Positions 24,749 through 33,741 of a stretch of DNA of 64,000 nucleotides are shown piece by piece. The translations under genes and the position numbers were made by a program. Origin of the DNA: CAIRDP01 sp037141915 (GTDB lineage Bacteria; Bacteroidota; Bacteroidia; Bacteroidales; FEN-979). The stretch's first letter is position 1. Each line of letters opens with the position of its first letter. The notes under the pieces are model-generated. The model was not told the origin of the DNA. It made no database searches and was given only the letters and a program-made list of their open reading frames with translations. The stretch covers positions 1 through 64,000 of the forward strand of contig JBAXBP010000001.1 of NCBI GenBank assembly GCA_037141915.1. The letters run 5' to 3'.

Positions 24749-25056
24749 AAGGACCTCCTTTTAATTTATCTGTTATTAACAAAACCTTGTTTATTGCATG
24801 AATTTCATTTATACCTGAAATCACGCTCAAACAAATTTAAGACCGGAGGGATACCGGAAGAAACGGAATACTGCAAAGGTGTTGCAGGTTCAGGGAAGAA
24901 TCGCGAATCCCCCGGAGGATTTCCAGGGATTATGCATCAATCACTGCGCAGATTGCCGGGAGAAAGAAAAAAGACAGTAATGTTTTGAAAAATCGCAAAA
25001 CGTTTTCTTGAATTTTGCATTTATTGCAAAAGAAATTTCAATCAAACCCTGTAAAT
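24749..25056. other. Intergenic region upstream of the repeat-protein gene
   Basis: 308 bp without a credible gene. The left end holds a perfect Shine-Dalgarno for the minus-strand gene at 24748 (AAAGGAGGTCC on the minus strand, plus-strand ggacctccttt at 24751-24761). Apart from that only A/T-rich and two G-rich stretches are seen; no -7 box at a good distance. Confidence 0.45.
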
Positions 25057-25102
25057 CCCGGTCATATCGGGCAGAACCCGGGTCAGGAGTTCTGCCCCGG
25101 GC
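25057..25102. repeat. Dispersed hairpin element, copy B
   Basis: Begins CCCGGTCAT, with stem GGGCAGAAC (25069-25077) pairing perfectly with GTTCTGCCC (25089-25097) around loop CCGGGTCAGGA. It shares the start and loop with copy A at 10865-10910 while the stem sequence differs. It lies 31 bp past the stop of the minus-strand cytochrome gene. There is no T-run. Confidence 0.5.
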
Positions 25103-25132
25103 GTTCATGCCGGTCTGCTTCAGTTCTACCTG

Positions 25133-26116
25133 TTATTTCTTCGCTGGCGTGTAAACTACCACCTCATTTTTAATGGGCTTCGTGGTCTTCAGGTAAGCAA
25201 AAACAGCCTGAAGGTCCTTGTCGGTCATTTTGCCGTACATAGTCCAGGGCATGATTGAATTGAATTTCCCCGGTTCAACTTTGGTGTTAAGGGTCAGGGA
25301 GTCGCTGTGGATTCGGAAATAATGGATGAACATGTCATCTTTCCAGGCTCCGATTCCTGTTTGTTCATCGGGTGTGATATTGCTTGATCGAACTATCGAA
25401 CCATCAGGGAAAGGGAATTCCCTCCCTCCTCCGAATTCAGTTCCTGCAACCAGGCTGCCTTTGTCGACTTTGGTATGGCAATCCACGCAGGCTGCTGCCG
25501 TGGTCAGGTATTTCCCATAATTCACCACATCGGTTTCCTGAGGAAGCTTGGAAGGGGTGGCTTTATGAGGCATTGTGTTAATGATGAAATTCATAGGGAA
25601 ATCGGATGATGATTCGGGGACCTGGTTTTTTATTGGTTTCAGGGTCCTGAGATAAGCAATAATACATTTTATGTCTTCTTCGTCCATCAGGCCGTAATAA
25701 TGGTAAGGCATTACCGGAAAAATAGCTTTGCCTTTTTTGGAAACCCCGGTGGTGATGGCCCTGAAGAGTTCTCCGTCAGAATTATTGGCTATCCCTTCGG
25801 GGGTGATATTGGTAGCATAATATACCCCGGGAAAACCGAATTTCTGATCAAATACGTCACCTCCCATTCCTATTGTTCCTTCCATCGGAGGACCTGAAAA
25901 TCTTGACCAGTCGCGTTTTGAATGGCAATCGATACAAATAGTCACATGATTGGCAAGGTATTCCCCCCTGGCGATCCTTTCGGGGGTCAATTCGACCTTT
26001 AGATCCGGCGCAGATCCGACATTGGGCAGGGCAAACCTCAGGTAACAAAGGGCCACAGCCAAAACAATAACAATGATTATTACAATCCAGAGTAAAATCT
26101 TCTTTGCTTTTTTCAT
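25133..26116 (-). CDS. Membrane-anchored dihaem cytochrome c
   Basis: About 327 residues. The N-terminal membrane anchor (residues ~7-28) is followed by two cytochrome c domains, each with one CxxCH haem site: TICIDCHSKRDWS (first) and AAACVDCHTKVD (second). Distal Met candidates lie in MPYHYYGLMDEEDIKCIIAYL and MPWTMYGKMTDKDLQAVFAYL, a clear internal duplication. Such proteins pass electrons in the periplasm, for example to oxidases or from dehydrogenases. No partner oxidoreductase gene adjoins it; TspO lies upstream on the same strand. Confidence 0.88.
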   Translation of the reverse strand: MKKAKKILLWIVIIIVIVLAVALCYLRFALPNVGSAPDLKVELTPERIARGEYLANHVTICIDCHSKRDWSRFSGPPMEGTIGMGGDVFDQKFGFPGVYYATNITPEGIANNSDGELFRAITTGVSKKGKAIFPVMPYHYYGLMDEEDIKCIIAYLRTLKPIKNQVPESSSDFPMNFIINTMPHKATPSKLPQETDVVNYGKYLTTAAACVDCHTKVDKGSLVAGTEFGGGREFPFPDGSIVRSSNITPDEQTGIGAWKDDMFIHYFRIHSDSLTLNTKVEPGKFNSIMPWTMYGKMTDKDLQAVFAYLKTTKPIKNEVVVYTPAKK

Positions 26117-26211
26117 AGTTCCGGTTTTAAAGGATTAATGATTAAACGATTTTATTCTGAATGCGGAATGGTATAGTAATCCCAGGAAAGTGCGGTGATG
26201 ATCATTGCATT

Positions 26212-26685
26212 TCAGTTTAGTTTGAAAAACGCTGCATTCAGTATTGTTGCAAAACTAACCCAAAGAAAATAAGGGATATTAATATAGGCTGCGGCGGGCT
26301 TGATCCTGTAAAAGAGTGAGATCATAACGGGTATGCATAGCCAAAGAATTACGATATCCATCAGAGCAAGCCCGATGTGCTTAAAATAGAAAAAGAAGAA
26401 ACTCCAGGCAAAGTTAAGGAGGAGCTGAATGAAATAAACGGCAAGGGCCCATGATTTCGCCTTACTTGCCGGCTGGCACCAGATCAGGTAAAATGAGACT
26501 CCCATCAGGATGTATAAAACAGTCCAAACAGGACCAAAAATCCAGTTTGGCGGGCTTATGGCCGGGGAGGTCAGTGAAGCATACCATACAGGTATTGCAT
26601 TTGAAGTGAAGAAGCCTGAAACGGCTCCGATCAAAAGCGGTAAAGAAAGGGAAATAAGAAGCCTGATAATATTCATGGTCTTCAT
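26212..26685 (-). CDS. tspO: TspO/MBR family tryptophan-rich membrane protein
   Basis: About 157 residues, five membrane helices. Diagnostic residues are present: TSPAISPPNWIFGPVWTVLY in loop 1 and helix 2, and the helix-4 pattern LLLNFAWSFFFFYFKHIGLAL. TspO proteins bind porphyrins and other hydrophobic ligands; in bacteria they have been linked to tetrapyrrole and stress control. It is separated from the KAS III gene upstream by 20 bp, and from the dihaem cytochrome downstream by about 95 bp, so the three may form one transcription unit. Confidence 0.92.
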   Translation of the reverse strand: MKTMNIIRLLISLSLPLLIGAVSGFFTSNAIPVWYASLTSPAISPPNWIFGPVWTVLYILMGVSFYLIWCQPASKAKSWALAVYFIQLLLNFAWSFFFFYFKHIGLALMDIVILWLCIPVMISLFYRIKPAAAYINIPYFLWVSFATILNAAFFKLN

Positions 26686-26705
26686 GCGGGCGGATTGAAG
26701 TTCAT

Positions 26706-27788
26706 TTACATTTTATAAACCAATGCATTGATGTTCATTCCGGCCCCGACGGAGGCCAGAACAATAGTATCCCCTTTCTTAATTTTATGGGTGTTCATCT
26801 TCTTCTTAAGGATGAGGTCGAGAAGGGTAGGAACTGTTGCAACCGAAGAATTACCCAGCCATGAAATCGTCATAGGCATGACGTTTTCAGGTATATCATC
26901 AATACCATAAAGTGTATAAAGCCTTTGCAATATCGCATCATCCATTTTCCCGTTGGCCTGATGGATCAGTACTTTTTTAATGTCGCGGAGACTTACTTTG
27001 CTCTTTTCCAGGCAGTCTTTGATCGCCTGTGGAACTGTTTCAAGGGCATACTGGTATAGTCTCCTGCCGTTCATTTTTAAAAACATTTCTTCATGCTCAG
27101 CACCTGATGGCTTATATGATTTGCCCATGAAAAGCATTTTGGAATACAGGAAGGTATCTGAACGTGTTTTGTGCGCCAGGATACCGATTGGAGTGCTGCT
27201 CTTCCTTGCTTCCAGAACAGCCGCGCCTGCCCCGTCGGAATAAAGCATACTGTCCCTGTCGTGAGGGTCGGAAACCCTGGATAAAATTTCTGCCCCGATA
27301 ACCAGGATTTTCTTGGCATCTCCTGATTTTATATAATAATCGGCTTGTATCATTGCCTGCAGCCAGCCGGGACATCCAAAAGGCAGATCGTAAGCTACCG
27401 TACCGGGATTTTTTATGCCAAGCTGAAACTTGACCCGGGAAGCAAGGCTGGGTACAATATCCAGTTGCTTATTGCCTTTACGTACGTCACCGAAATTGTG
27501 AGCAACAATGATGTAATCGAGTTCTTCCTTGTCGATTTCGGCAGATTTAATGGCCTCAACAGCCGCAAACCCTGCCAGGTCGGAGGTTACGAGGCTGCCT
27601 GATGCATAACGTCTTTCGGCAATTGTTGAAATTTCCTCAAATTTATCAATGATCTCGCGATTCGTTTTATCGAGTTTTTTCCCGGATGTATCATAGAATT
27701 CAGCGGCAAGAAAATCTTCATTTTTAACAAGCTTTGAAGGGATATAAGACCCGGTTCCTGTGATAATACTGTAAATGTTTTTCTCCAT
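26706..27788 (-). CDS. KAS III family 3-oxoacyl-ACP synthase
   Basis: About 360 residues from the Met at 27788 (MEKNIYSIITGTGSYIP), which starts exactly at the family's first strand; a longer frame to 27872 adds 28 atypical residues. Catalytic triad: C139 in LPFGCPGW, H276 in VLIHQANGKMDDAI, and N313 in SWLGNSSVATVPTL. The other KAS III signature SDGAGAAVLE is present. It catalyses condensation of acyl-CoA with malonyl-ACP or a related head-to-head step. It is not next to other fatty acid genes, so it could make specialised lipids. TspO follows closely. Confidence 0.87.
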   Translation of the reverse strand: MEKNIYSIITGTGSYIPSKLVKNEDFLAAEFYDTSGKKLDKTNREIIDKFEEISTIAERRYASGSLVTSDLAGFAAVEAIKSAEIDKEELDYIIVAHNFGDVRKGNKQLDIVPSLASRVKFQLGIKNPGTVAYDLPFGCPGWLQAMIQADYYIKSGDAKKILVIGAEILSRVSDPHDRDSMLYSDGAGAAVLEARKSSTPIGILAHKTRSDTFLYSKMLFMGKSYKPSGAEHEEMFLKMNGRRLYQYALETVPQAIKDCLEKSKVSLRDIKKVLIHQANGKMDDAILQRLYTLYGIDDIPENVMPMTISWLGNSSVATVPTLLDLILKKKMNTHKIKKGDTIVLASVGAGMNINALVYKM

Positions 27789-27930
27789 ATAAAAATGATG
27801 TACGCCTTTGATTACTTGCTTGAAAATTATGCTTTTCCCGGTTGATTTTGGATTTTTTTCAACCGGTTCCAACTGTCCATCACGTATTTAAGCTTTTTAG
27901 AAAAGGATTTTTTAATGCCAAATATTTTTA

Positions 27931-27960
27931 CAAATATACTTTTTTCAATATATTTTACAA
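27931..27960 (-). promoter_or_regulatory. Bacteroidota-type promoter (TTG - N19 - TATATTTG)
   Basis: Minus strand: TTG (27960-27958) is followed after 19 bp by TATATTTG (27938-27931), an excellent match to -33/-7. It would give a leader of about 135 nt before the KAS III start at 27788. Confidence 0.6.
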
Positions 27961-28080
27961 GTAAAAATAAGCGGGTGCAGCTAAGATTTCTACAAAGAAT
28001 AGCCGGAAAGAGGGTAATGAATTAGTGAGGCAGGATATTCCCGTATGGATTTCAGGATCGGAAAAATCAGGCATACCCTG

Positions 28081-31000
28081 TTAATGGCGTGAAATTGCCG
28101 AGTTCAGGTAGGAGACAAGCACCTCGTTCTTATTCCCGCTGGTGCCGTCGTAGGTCAGGGTAACGACAGGAATTCCGGTAATTCTCCTGATCTCCTGGGC
28201 CATGGCCTCGGTTACCATGGCAGGGCAGCAGAAGGCAGGATTGGTTTGCACAAAAAGAGAGATACCTGGATGGTTTTCGAGGATATAAAAAATCTTCAGG
28301 ATGTTCTCGTAGGATTCGCCTGAATGATAAGGGCTTATATTGAATTTAGACAGATTTTTTTCAAGGCGTTCAGGACTGATAACCGGTTTGTTCCCCAGGT
28401 ATTTCTTGAATTGATTATAGTACTTGTCCTCAAACATTTTAATGCTCGAAATCATCACCCTGTAAAGACCTGTATTAAAATAATCGCCACGTGCCATGGC
28501 CCGGCGTATCTGATTCTCGATCGTTAATTTTACCAGGTCTGTATAGGGTGTTGTGACTACTTCGCCCCCGTTTTCTTCGATATCACGGATCAGGTCCTGG
28601 TTCATGATGTCGTTATCCCTTACGTACAGGTCGCCGAAAATGGCAACCAGGGGCTTGTTCCCCGGTTTCCGTTCAATTTTATCAAACAGTGAGACCGCTT
28701 CAGTTACGGCAGCATCAATCTGACGCTTACCGAGAAAAGCCGTTTCAAGGATACTTATGCTTTTTTCGATAGCAGCGTCCGTTTCACCGCGGTTGACCTC
28801 ATAAGGCCTTACTTTGCATCCCATCTTCCGGATCAGCCCGCCCAGCAGGTAAGCGAAATAGGCATAGTAACCGGTGCTGTATGCAATTTCAAGATGTGTA
28901 AGCTTCCCGAAATAAACGGATGCCTTATCAAAACCATGCCCGTAATCCTCAAGCAGGTTTTTAATATAAAAAGGATAAAGTCTGAGGTTGCAGGTGATGT
29001 AACATTTGGTCATCCAAAGCATGGTTTGTTCAGGCTTCAGCCCATGCTGCTCAACATAATCAATGAATTCCTGGGCAACGATATTCACAGGAATACATTG
29101 CCCTGTATTATGGGCCATGCTTTTGCGGATGATCATTTCGCTGGATTTCATCAGGCGGGCATCGATGCCTCCCCTCCGGAGGTTGGCAACCAATAAGGGC
29201 GCCACCAGGTTATCCCAGTTGGGAAACAGCAGGGTCTTGCCGTTGATCCTGGTTTCGAGGTGGGGCAATAAGGAGGGAGACTTTGGCTCAGGGGCTTTGC
29301 GGTCCAGGGCCGAGTGGTTCCTGAACGACCTGATCGCAGCTTCAATCCTGGTTTCATAGCCCACATTCGAATCATGTTCATCGATCTGGAGGATGAGATA
29401 GGGCTTGTCATATTCGTTCATCATTTTTTTAAAATACTCGATGATGAAAGAATCGGGAGCGCATTTGAAAGCGGTGACCAGTACAGGATAAAGATTCTTT
29501 ACTGTGGCTGTTGTCCTGGCTGTTTCAAGGATCCTGGAAGCATAATACCAGGGGATTTTCCTGAGCAGAAGTTCGGTTTCTTCGGGCTGCAATTCGTCCG
29601 GATCAATCATATCCTGGAAAAAGCTTTTGATCCCCATCCTGGCAAAAATATCGGGAATGCCTTTGTTCATTGACTTCGAGAGTACCACGTATGGCCGTCC
29701 CAGTAAAACCACCGAAACTCCGTCGGCAGGGTTAAATTCAGTTTTAAAAACCGTGATCAGTTTCTTTTTACGCTCATGGGCAAACAGCAGGGCCTCTTCG
29801 TAAGCCCATTTCACTTTTTCAAACGTGATGGCCGGTCCAAGGCAGGGGCTGAGGCTTGCGGTAAGCTGTTTGACCACCTGCCGGTTCCCCTTATGGAAAT
29901 TAAGCATGGGGGATATCATTTTCCCGGTAACGGCCTTATCCTTCATTGTAAATAGGAGAGAGCCCGAATACTGCGTGTAATAGCAGTAATTGCTGTCGGA
30001 ATTTTCGGGTTTGTCCCTTGTTTCCAGTGAAACCGGAAGGAAAATGAAATCCGCCTTACCTGCCAGCCAGTTTACATGACCGTGAATGGAATCGATTGGC
30101 GCGCAAAACTCAGCCCCGGCTATCCGCTTTCCTTCTTTTACAGGGTCGGTGTAATTTTCGCTGGTCACGATACGCACAGATAAATTTCCGAAAAAACGCT
30201 TCCAGAGTATAAGTTCATCGTACAGGTGCAATGCAGCAGGTAATCCAACGACGACCTCATGACTGAAGGACTTGGGCTGGACCAGGCGAAGGATACCTGC
30301 TCTCAGTTCAAGGAGGTTAAAAACCCGTGATTCTAAGTTAAGGTGTTTTTTTGTTTCATAATCCCTTCCGCAAAGAAACCCGTATGCCACCTGTTCCCCA
30401 TGCACATTGGCGAGGCTGATGTGGCAATTGTTATAACAGATCGTGCACCTCTCTGAGCGGATGTCAAGCACTTCTTTGAAAAATCCGAGGCCCCTGAACC
30501 CGGATTTGGACGACATATCATCTTTAAAGCCATAGCGCCTGGTTTCAGCCGGTTTTTCTTCCCCGAGTAGCAGCGCCACGCCAAGAGCGCCGGTAAGATG
30601 ACAGTAAGGCGATACAAAAATTTGCTTTCCCAGCCGTTGTTCAAAGGCCGCGACCAGTGACTTGTTTTTTGCCGTTGCCCCCTGGAAACAGACCTGCTTG
30701 CCTATGGAACTCTCCACAGCCACTTTTTTCAGGTAATTTTCGGTCACTGAATGAAGTACCGCAGCCAGGATCTCATCCACCGAATACCCTTTATTCAGAA
30801 GATGATTCATGTCGCGTTCCATGAAAACGGTACAACGGTCGCTGGTAAGAGGGGCCGGCACTCCCCCTGTCCGTTTTGAATAGGCATCCAGATCACAGCC
30901 CAGTTTCCCTGCCTGCTCCTCGAGAAAACTCCCGGTCCCGGCTGCACAAACGGCGTTCATCTGCGAAAAAGTCACCATTCCCTTATGCATGAGGGTAAAC

Positions 31001-32352
31001 TTGGAATCCTGTCCGCCGATCTCAATAATGGTATCAGTTTCGGGGTTCAGTTCATACGCAGCCCTGGCATGTGCCGTGATCTCATCCACGATGAGATCGG
31101 CATGGATGAGTTTCCCTATGAATTTTCTTCCCGACCCTGTGGTCCCGGCACCTGATATGCTGAGGTTGATCCCTGTTCTAAGTATAAGGTCGTCAATGGA
31201 TTCGAAAACCGCCTGGACTGCCTCGGCAGGCTTGCCCGAAGTGGCGGTATAAAAACCGGCCAGGGGGGAATGGTCAGTGTTTGTAAGGATGGCTTTTGTA
31301 CTTGTTGATCCGATATCTATTCCCAGAAAAGACTCGTATTTTTTATCCTTAAGCAGGGGAATATACTGATCAACCAGGACCTCTGCAGTATGCGAAACAA
31401 CAGAAGGTCTGAAGTTCCATGTAGCCTCACTTTTGAAATCGGGGTACCCCGAAAGCTTAATCTCCAAAGGAGGGTAGAAATAATTTTTCCCCTGGTCGTC
31501 CGGAAGTAACATTTCATCCAGGGATGAGATCTTTTGCATTAAAGGATGCTGTTTGTCGTTCAGCCACAGGTAACACGCGCCGGCAGCACCCAGGCAATGA
31601 GAATATTCATGCAAAAGGAAGCGGGTGTTCAGAAGCCCTTCGAGATGCCCGATCACGGCGGCATTCAGGGAAACACCCCCTGCAAAAAACACTGGAAATA
31701 CAGGGTCGGCCTGCTTGAACAGGGTATCCACCACATTAACGGCCAGGCCCCTGCAGAGGCTGTCGCATATGGCTTCAAGAGTGAAACCCCGTTGCTGGGC
31801 ATGGATAAGATCTGTTTTGGCAAACACCGAACAACGGGATGCAATTTCGGGAATGGGTCCCTTGTTTTTTAATGCAACCCCGCTAAGTTCTTCAATGCCC
31901 GACAGGTTCAGGCGCAAGGCCTGCTGATCGAGAAAGCTGCCTGTACCTGCCGCGCAGGAAGAATTCGTACGGACCGATTCAAAGTTTCCCTTCTCATCGA
32001 ACCTGATCAGGCTGAATTTTTCAGCGCCTATGTAAAGCAGGGATCTTGCTTCACTGCATAAAACCCTGGCCGCTTTTATAAGAGCAATCTGGGTATTAAA
32101 GGTAGTGACGAGTTCAGGATTAAAGCCCGGAGAGGCGCAGGCAGCAATCCCGTGAAGGTTCGACAGGTCCAGCTCATCAGTAGCGGACTTCAGGCATTCC
32201 CTGATCTTTCCTTTATGAAAAAGGTACAGGGTTTTCAGGATACGGCCCGAGATATCCATGTGGACAAGAGAGATAGTAACCGAACCTATATCTATTCCGA
32301 GCAGGGTCTCAGGGTTGAGATGCCCGGTTTGTTCCCTTGTCAACATGTCCAT
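28081..32352 (-). CDS. Fused acyl-CoA dehydratase activase (HgdC/BadF-type) with DUF2229 and HgdB-like region
   Basis: About 1423 residues. Two ASKHA ATPase domains lie in tandem: ATP phosphate loops LLGIDIGSVTISLVHMD (~18) and FLGIDIGSTSTKAILTN (~345), each with the cysteine that shares a bridging [4Fe-4S] cluster in HgdC (SSCAAGTGSFL and AVCAAGTGSFL) and a second (ASRCSVFAKTD; SDRCTVFMERD). A DUF2229-like region follows, with ICYNNCHISL and CGRDYETK, and the last ~400 residues contain YITCNLRLYPFYIKNLL and TNPAFCCPAMVTEAM, resembling 2-hydroxyacyl-CoA dehydratase subunits. ATP-driven low-potential electron transfer is expected. No separate dehydratase genes adjoin, and the substrate is unknown. 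Confidence 0.85.
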   Translation of the reverse strand: MDMLTREQTGHLNPETLLGIDIGSVTISLVHMDISGRILKTLYLFHKGKIRECLKSATDELDLSNLHGIAACASPGFNPELVTTFNTQIALIKAARVLCSEARSLLYIGAEKFSLIRFDEKGNFESVRTNSSCAAGTGSFLDQQALRLNLSGIEELSGVALKNKGPIPEIASRCSVFAKTDLIHAQQRGFTLEAICDSLCRGLAVNVVDTLFKQADPVFPVFFAGGVSLNAAVIGHLEGLLNTRFLLHEYSHCLGAAGACYLWLNDKQHPLMQKISSLDEMLLPDDQGKNYFYPPLEIKLSGYPDFKSEATWNFRPSVVSHTAEVLVDQYIPLLKDKKYESFLGIDIGSTSTKAILTNTDHSPLAGFYTATSGKPAEAVQAVFESIDDLILRTGINLSISGAGTTGSGRKFIGKLIHADLIVDEITAHARAAYELNPETDTIIEIGGQDSKFTLMHKGMVTFSQMNAVCAAGTGSFLEEQAGKLGCDLDAYSKRTGGVPAPLTSDRCTVFMERDMNHLLNKGYSVDEILAAVLHSVTENYLKKVAVESSIGKQVCFQGATAKNKSLVAAFEQRLGKQIFVSPYCHLTGALGVALLLGEEKPAETRRYGFKDDMSSKSGFRGLGFFKEVLDIRSERCTICYNNCHISLANVHGEQVAYGFLCGRDYETKKHLNLESRVFNLLELRAGILRLVQPKSFSHEVVVGLPAALHLYDELILWKRFFGNLSVRIVTSENYTDPVKEGKRIAGAEFCAPIDSIHGHVNWLAGKADFIFLPVSLETRDKPENSDSNYCYYTQYSGSLLFTMKDKAVTGKMISPMLNFHKGNRQVVKQLTASLSPCLGPAITFEKVKWAYEEALLFAHERKKKLITVFKTEFNPADGVSVVLLGRPYVVLSKSMNKGIPDIFARMGIKSFFQDMIDPDELQPEETELLLRKIPWYYASRILETARTTATVKNLYPVLVTAFKCAPDSFIIEYFKKMMNEYDKPYLILQIDEHDSNVGYETRIEAAIRSFRNHSALDRKAPEPKSPSLLPHLETRINGKTLLFPNWDNLVAPLLVANLRRGGIDARLMKSSEMIIRKSMAHNTGQCIPVNIVAQEFIDYVEQHGLKPEQTMLWMTKCYITCNLRLYPFYIKNLLEDYGHGFDKASVYFGKLTHLEIAYSTGYYAYFAYLLGGLIRKMGCKVRPYEVNRGETDAAIEKSISILETAFLGKRQIDAAVTEAVSLFDKIERKPGNKPLVAIFGDLYVRDNDIMNQDLIRDIEENGGEVVTTPYTDLVKLTIENQIRRAMARGDYFNTGLYRVMISSIKMFEDKYYNQFKKYLGNKPVISPERLEKNLSKFNISPYHSGESYENILKIFYILENHPGISLFVQTNPAFCCPAMVTEAMAQEIRRITGIPVVTLTYDGTSGNKNEVLVSYLNSAISRH

Positions 32353-32422
32353 CTGATGCCTTAAGGTTGTTCAGCCAAAGGTAACCCAAAGACTGCCTGA
32401 ATGCAAATTAAAATAATCCATG

Positions 32423-33271
32423 CTATTTCGTGAATGTCCCTTCACGGTATTCCCTGAAGGCGGTCATTAACTCCTCCTCAGTGTTCATCACTATAGGACC
32501 CCGCCAGGCGATCGGTTCTTTTATCGGCATTCCCGATATAAGGATGAAACGGGCCCCGTTACTGCCTGCTCTGGCCATGATCTCAGGGCCTTCAGTGAAC
32601 AGGGCGCCTTGGCCTGCATGCAGAAGGGTTTTTGATGCGGGTTCAAAGCCGGCTTCACCTTCAAATACATAAGCAAAAACAGTATGAGAGGGATTGACGG
32701 GTGCAGTGAATTCAGTATTTGCAGGCATCTCCACATCCAGGTACTCAGGTTCGGCAATGATATCCTTAGCAGGTCCTTTTACGCCATTAAAAGTTCCTGC
32801 GATGACCTTTACCCTTACCTTATTCTCAAGGACGACTTCCGGGATGTTCTTCGCAGGGATATCCTGGTAGCGGGGTGTCATCATTTTATTCGCAGCAGGA
32901 AGGTTAACCCAAAGCTGGAAGCCATGCATGCGGCCCCCATCAAATTTCGGCATCTCCTGGTGGATGATCCCCCTGCCGGCCGTCATCCATTGTATGTCGC
33001 CCTTGCCGATCACTCCGCTGTTTCCCATGCTGTCGCCATGTTCGACGCGTCCGTCGAGCATATAGGTGACCGTTTCAATGCCACGATGTGGGTGCCAGGG
33101 GAAACCAGCCATGAAGTCATCCGGGTTATCCGATCCAAAGAAGTCAAGCAATAAAAACGGGTCAAACAAACCTTCTTCGTAAAAACCAAAGATCCTTGTC
33201 AGCTTTACACCGGCCCCGTCGGAAGTCGGCTGCCCGTGGATGATCTTTTTAATTTTCCTGTAAACTTCCAT
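32423..33271 (-). CDS. Pirin family protein
   Basis: About 282 residues, bicupin. The metal-binding N-terminal cupin motif is clear: FPWHPHRGIETVTYMLDGRV (His and Glu ligands), followed by 'HGDSMGNSGVIGKGDIQWMTAGRGIIHQEMP' in parts. The C-terminal cupin ends 'AWRGPIVMNTEEELMTAFREY', the common pirin C-terminus. Bacterial pirins such as YhhW can act as quercetinases, or bind enzymes; no specific role is visible. It shares the strand with the activase downstream and the small membrane protein upstream. Confidence 0.93.
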   Translation of the reverse strand: MEVYRKIKKIIHGQPTSDGAGVKLTRIFGFYEEGLFDPFLLLDFFGSDNPDDFMAGFPWHPHRGIETVTYMLDGRVEHGDSMGNSGVIGKGDIQWMTAGRGIIHQEMPKFDGGRMHGFQLWVNLPAANKMMTPRYQDIPAKNIPEVVLENKVRVKVIAGTFNGVKGPAKDIIAEPEYLDVEMPANTEFTAPVNPSHTVFAYVFEGEAGFEPASKTLLHAGQGALFTEGPEIMARAGSNGARFILISGMPIKEPIAWRGPIVMNTEEELMTAFREYREGTFTK

Positions 33272-33312
33272 AATTACCTTTTCAATTTGAATTCAGCAGG
33301 ACTGGCGTTCTC

Positions 33313-33699
33313 TCAGGCATGGCGCAAAGCCACCAGCAGTGCGCCGGTGATATAGGCTGCTATCCACCAGATATAGGCAAATCTTGAGAAGAGGTGAACA
33401 GGCCTTGTGACCATTGTCCCTGGTGCATTTTTCCTGTAAAAACGCCAGATGATAACAGAATCGGTAAACATGCCAAGCAGGGAAGAATAACCCAGTACCC
33501 CGTGCAAAGTGAAAAAGCCATGGCTTGAGCCAAGTATCATGAAGGCTGTGGCAGTGATGTCGAATATTACCCCTGCGGTCAGGAATGAAAGTACGAAACC
33601 TGATACCAGCTTTTTCCTCTGTTCAGTTATTATTGCAATGGAATAAAAGATCAGCGCAAGCTGGACGATAATTATACCGAATAAAGAGAATTTGTTCAT
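33313..33699 (-). CDS. Small four-helix membrane protein (HsmA/TIGR03987-like)
   Basis: About 128 residues from the Met at 33699 (MNKFSLFGIIIVQLALIFYS), chosen because a -7 box lies 22 bp upstream. Four membrane helices with histidines at HGFFTLHGVLGYSSLLGM and RPVHLFSRFAYIWW. The pattern of helix ends and the ITAT segment recall the HsmA/TIGR03987 family from memory; this is moderate evidence only. No catalytic motif is visible. Confidence 0.6.
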   Translation of the reverse strand: MNKFSLFGIIIVQLALIFYSIAIITEQRKKLVSGFVLSFLTAGVIFDITATAFMILGSSHGFFTLHGVLGYSSLLGMFTDSVIIWRFYRKNAPGTMVTRPVHLFSRFAYIWWIAAYITGALLVALRHA

Positions 33700-33720
33700 A
33701 GTTTCATTTGGTTTTGGCAG

Positions 33721-33728
33721 CAAAGTTA
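33721..33728 (-). promoter_or_regulatory. Probable -7 box (TAACTTTG)
   Basis: Exact TAnnTTTG match on the minus strand, 22 bp before the start at 33699. It supports that start over the longer reading that begins at 33723 inside the box. Confidence 0.5.
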
Positions 33729-33741
33729 ATGGATTTCGATA

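Noticed and set aside
24794..24988. 64-codon frame in the intergenic region 24749-25132
   Set aside because: Low-complexity, basic, no start context or homology recognisable; treated as non-coding.
26706..27872. Longer start for the KAS III gene at 27872
   Set aside because: The extra 28 residues are atypical; the family's first strand begins at the Met at 27788.
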